NCBI GenBank assembly: GCA_919903585.1
Contig: CAKKST010000346.1
Span: 1 to 11,356, forward strand
Origin: Nitrospiria bacterium
Lineage (GTDB): Bacteria > Nitrospirota > CAKKRA01 > 9FT-COMBO-42-15
Direction: 5' to 3'
Length of the DNA stretch: 11,356 bases
Shown piece by piece: positions 1 to 6,300 of this stretch. The notes beneath the pieces are model-generated. The model made no database searches. It was not told where the DNA came from and was given only the letters and a program-made list of their open reading frames with translations. The position numbers and the translations under genes were made by a program. Within the stretch, counting starts at the first letter, position 1, and every line of letters starts with the position of its first letter.

Positions 1-1
1 G

Positions 2-1195
2 GTTGTTGTTAACGCCTGTTCATCTGCCGGCTCTGAGTATTTTACTGTTCATGCAATAAAAGAATTAGGCGAGGTTTTTGTCCACGGAATAAATATAAAG
101 CCGGGCAAACCAGTGATCCTCGGCATGGTTAAAGGCAAGCCTGTTGTAGGGATTCCGGGCTATCCGGTATCCGCAGTCCTTACATTTAAACTTTTTATAA
201 AACCCCTGATTTATAAATGGCAGGGGATGGCCATGCCTGTTACAGAAAAACTGACGGCAAGGCTTTCAAGGCAGGTTTCATCACCCCTCGGGCAGGAGGA
301 GTTTGTAAGGGTGAAGCTCGGTGATGTGGGAGGGAAGGTTATTGCAACACCTATACAGAGGGGCGCTGGTGTGCTAATGTCCCTTGTCCGGGCTGACGGT
401 ATTCTAAGGGTTCCTGCGGCAAGCGAAGGCATTGCAGGCGGCAGCGAGGTGGAGGTTGAGCTTCTAAGGCCAAAGGATGATATTGCTAATACGATAGTAT
501 GCATTGGAAGCCACGATAATACACTTGATATCCTTGCAAATATTTTAAAAAAGAGGTATCCTGAGCTGAGTCTTTCCTCTGCCCATGTTGGGAGCATGGG
601 CGGACTGACAGCCATAAGGCGCGGCGAGGCTCATATTGCAGGCACGCATCTATTAGATGAAGAGACAGGCGGATATAATGTCCCTTTTTTAAAGAGGCTT
701 ATGCCGGATAAAAAGCTGCTGCTCATAAATCTTGTATATAGGGAGCAAGGCATTGTTGTGCAAAAGGGAAATCCAAAGGGTATTAATGGTTTTTCTGACT
801 TGACAAGAGGAGATATAACATTTATAAATAGACAGAACGGTTCAGGCACAAGGCTCCTGTTGGATAAATATTTAAGGGATTTAAGCATTACTCCTGATAA
901 TATTAAAGGCTATGACCGCGAGGAATATACACATATGGGTGTTGCCACTGCTGTTGCAGGCGGCGCTGCTGATGCAGGCCTTGCAATATTCTCTGCAGCA
1001 TCCGCCCTCGGCCTAGATTTTATCCCTGTTGCAAAGGAGAGATATGATATAGCAGCGCCGCTTGAATTTTCCAAGCTGCCTATGCTTGAACGGCTTCTTG
1101 ATATTATAAGAAATGACGATGAGTTTAAAAGGGATGTGGCAGCGCTCGGCGGTTATGATATATCTGATATGGGGAAGATAATGTATGAAAATTAA
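2..1195 (+). CDS. moeA: MoeA-type molybdopterin molybdotransferase fused to a PBP-like domain (5' truncated)
   Basis: The frame is open to the left edge, so this is the last 397 codons of a longer gene; the GTG at 113 is internal. Residues 1-77 are the end of the molybdopterin-binding domain, with a SSAGSE loop, HGINIKPGKP and GIPGYPVSA. Residues 80-157 are the MoeA C-terminal beta domain. From about 163 to the end lies a second domain resembling a type-2 periplasmic binding protein (GSHDNTLDIL, HVGSMGGL, NRQNGSGTR, AAVAxLGGY-like end). MoeA inserts molybdenum into molybdopterin in the cytoplasm. The fused domain, known in this subfamily, may bind molybdate or another oxyanion; that role is inference. 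It has no signal peptide at the domain junction. The Asp usually found in the GxxDY loop reads as Tyr (residue 13). The gene ends 23 bp before tolQ and may be co-transcribed with it. Confidence 0.9.
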   Translation, partial: VVVNACSSAGSEYFTVHAIKELGEVFVHGINIKPGKPVILGMVKGKPVVGIPGYPVSAVLTFKLFIKPLIYKWQGMAMPVTEKLTARLSRQVSSPLGQEEFVRVKLGDVGGKVIATPIQRGAGVLMSLVRADGILRVPAASEGIAGGSEVEVELLRPKDDIANTIVCIGSHDNTLDILANILKKRYPELSLSSAHVGSMGGLTAIRRGEAHIAGTHLLDEETGGYNVPFLKRLMPDKKLLLINLVYREQGIVVQKGNPKGINGFSDLTRGDITFINRQNGSGTRLLLDKYLRDLSITPDNIKGYDREEYTHMGVATAVAGGAADAGLAIFSAASALGLDFIPVAKERYDIAAPLEFSKLPMLERLLDIIRNDDEFKRDVAALGGYDISDMGKIMYEN

Positions 1196-1218
1196 ATTGA
1201 AAGGGAGAGAATGGATAT

Positions 1219-1944
1219 ATGCACTTAGATAATCTATTATATTTAGGCTCAATTGGGGCATTTAATTCAAACATACTGGGCCTTATTACAAAGGCAGGAT
1301 GGATGGCATGGAGCGTTCTTGTTATCCTGCTTCTGTTTTCCATCGTATCATGGGGTATAATATTCCTAAAATACCGCGTTTTACGACATGCCACCTCTGA
1401 GTCCAATAAATTCAGATCAGTCTTCAGAAAGTCAGCAAGCCTTAGCGAGGTCTCTAAAAAGGTGGAGCAGCACAGGGGAAGCCCTCTGGCAAATATATTC
1501 CATGAGGGGTATCAGGGGCTTGCAGGCATACTGAAATCCAAAGAGGGCACTTCATATACATCTGATGAGATAGGACAGATAATGAAAAGGAGCGAGCGTA
1601 TATTAAGGTCTTCAATACAGGATGAGGCATCCTATCTTGAGAGGTATCTTGTATTTCTCGCAACAACAGGAAATGTTACGCCATTCGTCGGCCTCTTTGG
1701 CACGGTTATAGGTATTATAAATGCATTCCAGCAGATCGGCCAGATGGGCACTGCGAGCATTGCAGCAGTGGCGCCCGGCATTGCAGAGGCGTTGGTAGCA
1801 ACTGCAGCAGGCCTTGCAGCAGCAATACCAGCGGTTGTGGCGTACAATTATTTTCTTAATAAGATAAAACAGTTATCTACAGATATGGACACTTTTGCGG
1901 CTGAATTTTTAAGCTATGTTGAAGAGGGGTTAAAGAGAAGGTAG
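1219..1944 (+). CDS. tolQ: TolQ, proton channel subunit of the Tol-Pal motor
   Basis: 241 residues, close to the roughly 230 of E. coli TolQ, of the MotA/TolQ/ExbB family. Three membrane segments are visible at about 27-50, 146-172 and 181-213, with a long cytoplasmic loop between the first two. The conserved stretches FVGLFGTVIGI and APGIAEALVATAAGLAAAIPA are present. Thr162 and Thr195 correspond to the two channel threonines of TolQ. TolQ with TolR converts the proton motive force into movement of the TolA-like partner during outer-membrane constriction at division. A purine-rich AAGGGAGAGA (1201-1210) lies before the ATG at 1219; the nearer ATG at 1211 is in another frame. It is the first gene of tolQRAB-pal-cpoB. 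An ExbB is the alternative, but the tolB-pal context favours TolQ. Confidence 0.95.
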   Translation: MHLDNLLYLGSIGAFNSNILGLITKAGWMAWSVLVILLLFSIVSWGIIFLKYRVLRHATSESNKFRSVFRKSASLSEVSKKVEQHRGSPLANIFHEGYQGLAGILKSKEGTSYTSDEIGQIMKRSERILRSSIQDEASYLERYLVFLATTGNVTPFVGLFGTVIGIINAFQQIGQMGTASIAAVAPGIAEALVATAAGLAAAIPAVVAYNYFLNKIKQLSTDMDTFAAEFLSYVEEGLKRR

Positions 1945-1950
1945 GAGATT

Positions 1951-2364
1951 ATGGAATTCAATCCAAGAAAAAGCAGGGAGTTGATGGCAAGCATCAATAT
2001 AGTTCCCTTTGTTGATGTTGTCCTTGTCCTTCTGATAATCTTTATGGTTACTGCGCCAATGATGTACAGGGGCATTGATGTCGACCTTCCGCAGTCCTCT
2101 ACAAACACGATCAAATCCGAAGAGCGCATTGTTATGACAGTCGGCAAAAACCGTGAGATATATCTTGATAAAGAAAAGGTATCCCTTGATAAGCTTGAAT
2201 ATATATTATCTGTAAAAAAGAAGCAGAATCCCAATATTACCCTTTACCTGCGCGCTGACAAGGATGTCCCATACGGCATAATCGTTCAGGTAATGGATGC
2301 AATCAAGAAGGTGGGTATTGACAAACTGGGGATGATAACAGAGCCGGCTAAAGAACAGTTGTAG
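1951..2364 (+). CDS. tolR: TolR, ExbD/TolR family motor subunit
   Basis: 137 residues, the normal size for ExbD/TolR. There is a short cytoplasmic N-terminus, one membrane helix (about 17-38, INIVPFVDVVLVLLIIFMV) and a periplasmic domain. Asp22 in the VPFVDVVLVLL motif matches the essential protonatable Asp of the TolR/ExbD helix. The periplasmic part begins with the GIDVDLP motif and ends in a compact domain (VMDAIKKVGIDKLGMIT). With TolQ it forms the proton-driven stator. The ribosome site AGGAG (1943-1947) overlaps the tolQ stop, and the genes are 6 bp apart, so translation is probably coupled. Confidence 0.94.
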   Translation: MEFNPRKSRELMASINIVPFVDVVLVLLIIFMVTAPMMYRGIDVDLPQSSTNTIKSEERIVMTVGKNREIYLDKEKVSLDKLEYILSVKKKQNPNITLYLRADKDVPYGIIVQVMDAIKKVGIDKLGMITEPAKEQL

Positions 2365-2371
2365 GTGTTTT

Positions 2372-3082
2372 ATGAATTATTATTTTCCTATCTCAATAGG
2401 TAAGCATTCGAGATTCAGCCGCGAGATAGAGAGGATGCTGCTGCTGTCAATGGCATTGCACCTGCTGCTTCTGGGCGCAGTAATTTTTAACCAGTATTTT
2501 TCCTTCGGGTTTGCGAAGATTGCTGTTTATCAGGTTACGCTGGTAGATTTGCCGCATACCTCAGATAAGCAGTCTGATTCTTTAACGCCGCCTGTTGAGA
2601 AGAAGGGTGATAAAAAGAGCGAGAAGAGCAGCGCTGCAAAGCCGATTAAAAAGAAGGAAGATATCAGGAAAAAAGAGGCGCAGGTTCCTGAATTAAAAAA
2701 GGAGGAAAAGAGGTCGCCAACACCAAGCAGGACAGCGGAAGAAAGGACAGGCCCTGAAAAGGTAGAGGGCGGGATGTCAGGCGCTGTCTCTATAGCATCA
2801 GATAATTTTAAATTCCCTTATTATGAGCTAAGCCTGAGAAATAAAATAGAGCGGAACTGGTCGCCTCCTCCTCTAATAAAGGGAAGCAGCTGGGTGCGTG
2901 TTGTAATCGGCAGAAACGGGAGGGTAGTGACCACAGAGATTTTTGAGAGCTCAGGCAATCCTTTTTTTGATCAGGCGGCATTGAGGGCGATATATCTTTC
3001 TGATCCCTTTCCGCCGCTGCCTGATAATTATTTTGGAAGCACCCTTATGTTTAAAGTCGGTCTTGAACCAAAGGAAGAGTGA
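2372..3082 (+). CDS. tolA: TolA/TonB-like energy transducer
   Basis: 236 residues. A short cytoplasmic N-terminus is followed by one membrane anchor (about 22-43). Inside it Ser26 and His30 have the S-x3-H spacing shared by the TolA and TonB anchors, the residues that sense the TolQ/TolR motor. Residues 70-130 are a Lys/Glu/Pro-rich linker spanning the periplasm. From about 145 a TonB/TolA C-terminal fold follows (YYELSLRNKIERNWSPP, WVRVVIGRNGRV, SSGNPFFDQAALRAI). It is much shorter than the 421-residue E. coli TolA, and its C-terminal domain reads as TonB-type, so generic tools may name it 'energy transducer TonB'. Its place between tolR and tolB makes TolA function the best inference. The gene starts 7 bp after tolR and its stop overlaps the tolB start. 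Confidence 0.85.
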   Translation: MNYYFPISIGKHSRFSREIERMLLLSMALHLLLLGAVIFNQYFSFGFAKIAVYQVTLVDLPHTSDKQSDSLTPPVEKKGDKKSEKSSAAKPIKKKEDIRKKEAQVPELKKEEKRSPTPSRTAEERTGPEKVEGGMSGAVSIASDNFKFPYYELSLRNKIERNWSPPPLIKGSSWVRVVIGRNGRVVTTEIFESSGNPFFDQAALRAIYLSDPFPPLPDNYFGSTLMFKVGLEPKEE

Positions 3083-4362
3083 AACTGTTATTTAGCATCT
3101 TAGCAGCAGTATTCTTTTTTTCAGCATCTGCCTATGCGCAGGATGTTAATCTCGGCGTTATCCGCGCAGAGGCGCAGAAGATACCTGTTACGGTCTTTGA
3201 TATATCGGATGAGGCAGGCATGAAGGGATTAAAGGATATTGCGAGGGATGTCCTGAACGCTGATCTCAGGCGAACACAGCTTTTTTATCTTGTTGATGTT
3301 GAAAAACTCGGCATTGATATTAAGGTGAATTCAGAGCCCAGTAAAGAGGTAATAAAAAAGATGGGCTCCTTTGGCGTCAGCGCCGCTGTATGGGCAAGGT
3401 TGAGTCTGAAGGGCAAAGAGCTGGTGCTTGAAGGAAACCTTTACGACGGGGTTAGCGGTGATAATGTAATGAATAAGAGATATTTTGGAAGCGAGCAGCT
3501 TCTCAGAAACATGGTTCATCGGTTTGTTGATGAGATTATGCTCAGGTATTCAGGCGCTAAGGGGATTGCAGGCACCCGCATTGCCTTTGTATCAGACAGG
3601 TCAGGCGATAAGGAAATTTATCTGATGGATTATGACGGATCCAATCCAAAGAAGATTACTGCTGACAGGGCTATAAAACTATCGCCTGCATGGAGCCCTG
3701 ACGGCAGATGGCTTGCGTACACCTCTTATAAAGACGACAACCCTGATATATATGTGCTTGATTTGGAGACAAGCAACCGCTGGAAGATGCTTGGCTTTGA
3801 GGGTCTGAACATCTCTCCTGCATGGTCTCCTAATGGCGAGCATCTTGCCTTTACACTTAGCAGGGACGGCAATTCAGAGATATATATTGTTAGAAGGGAT
3901 GGCAGTGATTTAAGAAGGCTGACCTATGATCCTGCAACTGATGTATCACCGTCATGGTCTCCCAATGGCAGGGAGATTGTGTTTAATTCTGACAGGGGCG
4001 GGACCCCGCAGCTTTACATAATGAATGCCGATGGCACAAATGCCAGAAGGCTTACATTTTGGGGTGATTATAATACATCACCGGCATGGTCGCCAAAGGG
4101 CGACAAGGTCGCCTTTGTTTCAAGGATAGATAACAGGTTCAGGATATGCACAATAAATCCTGACGGCTCTTTCTTCATGCAGCTTACAGACGGCAAGGCG
4201 AGCGATGAAAATCCAAAGTGGTCGCCTGACGGCAGGCATATTGTCTTTAGTTCAAACAGGAATACAAGGAAAGACATATATATAATGAATGCTGATGGAA
4301 GCGATGCGGAGAGGCTGACATCTGACGGCTCAAACAATGCCAGCCCTTCATGGTCGCCGTAA
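3079..4362 (+). CDS. tolB: TolB, periplasmic beta-propeller of the Tol-Pal system
   Basis: 427 residues, matching the roughly 430 of E. coli TolB. The signal peptide has a hydrophobic core at about 3-17 and a likely cleavage after AYA (residue 20). An N-terminal alpha/beta domain (about 22-160) precedes a six-bladed propeller made of PD40-type repeats, each with a variant of SPxWSPDGxxIAF and a DIYxMNxDGSxxxRLT strand. The protein ends on the SPSWSP of the last repeat, as TolB proteins normally do, so it is not truncated. It starts with GTG at 3079, and the start overlaps the preceding stop (GTGA), preceded by AAGGAAGAG. TolB links Pal in the outer membrane with the TolA-like protein. Confidence 0.95.
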   Translation: MKLLFSILAAVFFFSASAYAQDVNLGVIRAEAQKIPVTVFDISDEAGMKGLKDIARDVLNADLRRTQLFYLVDVEKLGIDIKVNSEPSKEVIKKMGSFGVSAAVWARLSLKGKELVLEGNLYDGVSGDNVMNKRYFGSEQLLRNMVHRFVDEIMLRYSGAKGIAGTRIAFVSDRSGDKEIYLMDYDGSNPKKITADRAIKLSPAWSPDGRWLAYTSYKDDNPDIYVLDLETSNRWKMLGFEGLNISPAWSPNGEHLAFTLSRDGNSEIYIVRRDGSDLRRLTYDPATDVSPSWSPNGREIVFNSDRGGTPQLYIMNADGTNARRLTFWGDYNTSPAWSPKGDKVAFVSRIDNRFRICTINPDGSFFMQLTDGKASDENPKWSPDGRHIVFSSNRNTRKDIYIMNADGSDAERLTSDGSNNASPSWSP

Positions 4363-4403
4363 TGAAGTTGAAGGGTTGAAAGATTAAGGAGCAAAGCGGC
4401 AGA

Positions 4404-4459
4404 GAGTCAAAGAGTCAAAGTAATAGAGGATCACCTTTAAGACTTTGACCCTTTGATAC
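4404..4459. repeat. Imperfect hairpin of GTCAAAG repeats in the tolB-pal spacer
   Basis: The left arm (4404-4421) holds two copies of AGTCAAAG in tandem. The right arm (4442-4457) is its reverse complement with one internal mismatch, and another copy (ACTTTGAT) follows at 4458-4465. The loop is about 20 nt. The arms are A+T-rich and no T-run follows, so it is not a typical intrinsic terminator. The 133-bp spacer holds nothing else except the pal ribosome site. Confidence 0.7.
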
Positions 4460-4480
4460 TTTGATATTAAAAACTAATAA

Positions 4481-4487
4481 AAGGAGG
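4481..4487 (+). promoter_or_regulatory. Strong ribosome binding site of pal
   Basis: AAGGAGG lies 8 bases before the ATG at 4496. It is the strongest Shine-Dalgarno match in the Tol cluster and fits high production of the abundant lipoprotein Pal. Confidence 0.8.
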
Positions 4488-4495
4488 GTTTTAAG

Positions 4496-5023
4496 ATGAA
4501 AAGGTTTCTTTTGGTTTTAATCGGGGTGTTAGTTGTAGGGTCTTTAATCTCTTTTGGCTGTGCAAAGAAGGTGGAGACAGCAAAGGATACAAAGGGCGCA
4601 GATGAGAGGGTTGCTTCAGCGCCAACACCAGCGCCTGAGCAGGGGACAAAGGTGGATGCACCGCTGGTAAAGGAATCGGGTGTTTCAACAGGCCTAAATG
4701 ATGTATATTTTGATTTTGACAAATCCTCAATAAGGGATGATGCAAAGTCTGCGCTTCAGTCAAGCGCAAAGTGGTTAAGTTCCAATCCCAAGGCAAAGAT
4801 TAAGATTGAGGGCCATTGCGATGAGAGGGGTACAAATGAGTATAATATTGCCCTCGGCGAGAAAAGGGCAGAGGCAGCTAAGAAATATCTTATCTCCCTC
4901 GGTGTGAAGGCAGACAGGTTGTCTACCATAAGTTATGGTGAGGAAAAGCCGCAGTGTAAAGAGCAGAATGAGGACTGCTGGCAGAAGAACAGAAGGGCAC
5001 ATTCTACGATTGTTAGCAAGTAG
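4496..5023 (+). CDS. pal: Pal, peptidoglycan-associated lipoprotein
   Basis: 175 residues. The lipoprotein signal peptide ends in LISFGC with Cys22 as the likely lipidated residue; Phe at -2 and Ser at -3 make the lipobox atypical. A Pro/Ala/Lys-rich linker (about 25-65) tethers the OmpA-like domain (about 68-175). That domain has YFDFDKSSI, the GHCDERGTNEYN motif and a LGEKRA helix. Asp109 and Arg124 match the pair that binds meso-diaminopimelate of peptidoglycan, with the expected 15-residue spacing. Pal anchors the outer membrane to the cell wall and binds TolB. Additional cysteines (108, 154, 161) are present; Cys154 and Cys161 might form a disulfide, by inference. Confidence 0.96.
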   Translation: MKRFLLVLIGVLVVGSLISFGCAKKVETAKDTKGADERVASAPTPAPEQGTKVDAPLVKESGVSTGLNDVYFDFDKSSIRDDAKSALQSSAKWLSSNPKAKIKIEGHCDERGTNEYNIALGEKRAEAAKKYLISLGVKADRLSTISYGEEKPQCKEQNEDCWQKNRRAHSTIVSK

Positions 5024-5034
5024 TGGAAGTAGAT

Positions 5035-5055
5035 AGTGAACAGTGAACAGTGAAC
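5035..5055 (+). repeat. Three exact tandem copies of the heptamer AGTGAAC
   Basis: AGTGAAC occurs at 5035, 5042 and 5049 just after the pal stop. Two copies of a variant, AGTGAAT, follow the 83-bp element at 5153-5166, with their reverse complement at 5191-5203. The 83-bp element therefore appears to sit inside an older heptamer-repeat locus. Confidence 0.85.
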
Positions 5056-5057
5056 AG

Positions 5058-5140
5058 AAGAGGGGAACGCACCCCTTTATCCCCTCTTAATAGAGGGGAA
5101 AGTTTCCCCATTTGTAAAAGGGGGATTAAGGGGGATTTTA
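5058..5140 (-). repeat. 83-bp inverted repeat, left copy (truncated MITE-like element)
   Basis: The reverse complement matches 6090-6172 at 82 of 83 positions by my base-by-base reading; the one difference is C versus T. Internally it holds competing hairpins: CCCCTCT/AGAGGGG (5081-5087 with 5092-5098, loop TAAT), AAGAGGGG/CCCCTCTT (5058-5065 with 5081-5088) and GGGGAA/TTCCCC (5095-5100 with 5104-5109). It lacks the roughly 28-bp outer end seen in the right copy. It encodes no protein. Confidence 0.92.
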
Positions 5141-5152
5141 GAATTAATTAAC

Positions 5153-5203
5153 AGTGAATAGTGAATAATAACAGTTTTTACTGACGACTCTTCACTATTC
5201 ACT
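5153..5203. repeat. 13-bp perfect hairpin just before the cpoB ribosome site
   Basis: AGTGAATAGTGAA (5153-5165) pairs exactly with 5191-5203, with a 25-nt loop. The probable Shine-Dalgarno AAGGA of cpoB begins 8 bases after the stem, at 5211. A role in translation or mRNA stability is possible but not shown. Confidence 0.75.
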
Positions 5204-5224
5204 CTATTAGAAGGATTTCATATT

Positions 5225-6055
5225 ATGAATATCTGGAAAAAAGGATTTATCCTGCTAATTTTAATTGTTAGCGGTCTCTTAGGCTGCGCCCCTCAGGCAG
5301 AGTTTATTAAGCTAAGGGATGATGTTGATACAGTTACCCGCAAGCAGAATCAGGTCCAGCAGCGGTTTGAGGTTATAGAGGGCTATTTAAAAGACAGGAC
5401 AACCACTGTCCAGAAAGGACAGGTGGATCTGCAAAAGATAATTGCTGATATGGGTGTCAAAATAGACCAGCTCGCTACGGATATTCAGCTTATTCAGGGC
5501 AAGCTTGAAGAGAATAATCATAGGGTCTCTGAGATATCACAGAGGCTTGATGATCAGTTATATAAACTGAAAGAGCTTTCTTCAAAGATTGCTGAATTAC
5601 AGACAAAGTCAGGCGGCGATGCAAATATCCCTGAAAAGGGTATGACCCCTTCCGTCCAGCAGGAGAAAGCCAAGTCAGCCCCGAACCCTTCGGAATTATA
5701 CAATCGCGCATATCAGGATTATGTCAACGGCAGTTATGACCTTGCATTAATGGGATTTCAATCCTATCTTTCTGAGTTTCCCGATGCCACGTTGGCCCCA
5801 AATGCCCAGTACTGGATCGGCGAATGTTATTATGGAAAAGGTGATTATAAGAAGGCAATAGATGCCCTTGAGAAGATTTCAGCTAATTATCCAAAGAGCG
5901 AGAAGGCTGCCCCTGCCATGCTTAAAATAGGATTTGCATATTTAGAGCTCAAGGATAAGGCTAAGGCAAGGTCTTATTTAAAGAAGGTTGTGGAGCAGTT
6001 TCCCAAGTCAAAGGAGGCGCCCCTTGCCAAGGGGAAGCTGGGGACGATTAAGTAG
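5225..6055 (+). CDS. cpoB: CpoB/YbgF, Tol-Pal associated TPR protein, here a predicted lipoprotein
   Basis: 276 residues. The signal peptide ends in SGLLGC, a good lipobox with Cys21 as the lipidated residue. Residues 25-128 are heptad-rich and predicted coiled coil, like the trimerising N-terminus of YbgF. A polar linker (130-155) leads to three TPR-like repeats (about 156-274: ELYNRAYQDYVNGSYDLAL, PNAQYWIGECYYGKGDY, PAMLKIGFAYLELKD). E. coli CpoB links peptidoglycan synthesis by PBP1B to Tol-driven constriction, and is soluble in the periplasm. Here membrane anchoring is inferred from the lipobox. AAGGA (5211-5215) precedes the ATG by 9 bases. The gene is flanked by the two inverted 83-bp repeats. 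Confidence 0.93.
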   Translation: MNIWKKGFILLILIVSGLLGCAPQAEFIKLRDDVDTVTRKQNQVQQRFEVIEGYLKDRTTTVQKGQVDLQKIIADMGVKIDQLATDIQLIQGKLEENNHRVSEISQRLDDQLYKLKELSSKIAELQTKSGGDANIPEKGMTPSVQQEKAKSAPNPSELYNRAYQDYVNGSYDLALMGFQSYLSEFPDATLAPNAQYWIGECYYGKGDYKKAIDALEKISANYPKSEKAAPAMLKIGFAYLELKDKAKARSYLKKVVEQFPKSKEAPLAKGKLGTIK

Positions 6056-6089
6056 TATAAACTCAGAAAACATGTTGACAAAACAATTT

Positions 6090-6200
6090 TAAAATCCCCC
6101 TTAATCCCCCTTTTACAAATGGGGAAACTTTCCCCTCTATTAAGAGGGGATAAAGGGGTGTGTTCCCCTCTTTGGTAAAGAGGGGTTAGGGGAGATTTTA
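6090..6200 (+). mobile_element. MITE-like element, right copy, 111 bp with terminal inverted repeats
   Basis: Bases 6090-6172 repeat the left copy in opposite orientation (82 of 83). The sequence continues to 6200 and ends in an imperfect inverted copy of its own start: TAAAATC at 6090-6096 matches GATTTTA at 6194-6200, and the similarity extends over about 26 bases. The tips read TA, compatible with a TA target duplication as in IS630/mariner-type elements. No transposase is present, so any mobility would need help in trans. Classification as a MITE is inference. Confidence 0.65.
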
Positions 6201-6240
6201 TATAACATTATTTAATTCGTTTGTATTAGTTAAAGTTATC

Positions 6241-6290
6241 ACCCCCTCCCACCCCTCCACCTTACAAATGGGGAGGGGCAAGGGTAGGGT
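6241..6290 (+). repeat. C/G-rich hairpin element in the mutL leader
   Basis: CCCCTCC (6252-6258) pairs with GGAGGGG (6272-6278) around a 13-nt loop, and outer C-runs (6243-6250) can pair imperfectly with G-runs (6282-6289). The loop sequence TTACAAATGGGGA is shared with the 83-bp repeat, so the elements are related. It ends where the mutL ribosome site begins and could affect mutL translation. The rest of the 245-bp spacer holds only the MITE-like element. Confidence 0.65.
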
Positions 6291-6300
6291 TGGAGTATTA

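Noticed and set aside
113..115. GTG as the start of the first gene
   Set aside because: The frame upstream is open to the window edge and encodes conserved MoeA sequence, so the gene is truncated by the window.
5035..5203. CRISPR-like array
   Set aside because: Units are heptamers in direct tandem, without spacers of regular length, and no cas gene is present.
6020..6034. CCCCTT/AAGGGG palindrome at the end of cpoB
   Set aside because: Only 6 bp and it encodes ordinary residues near the TPR end; chance is likely.
6075..6080. Perfect TTGACA -35 box before mutL
   Set aside because: No -10 lies at 16-18 bases. Only if the MITE-like element were removed would a weak CATTAT come into range, which is too speculative to call.
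6268..6300. Upstream in-frame ATG for mutL adding 11 residues
   Set aside because: It lies inside a G-rich repeat, lacks a fitting ribosome site, and the family start (MPAKINVLP) is at 6301 with TTGGAG before it.
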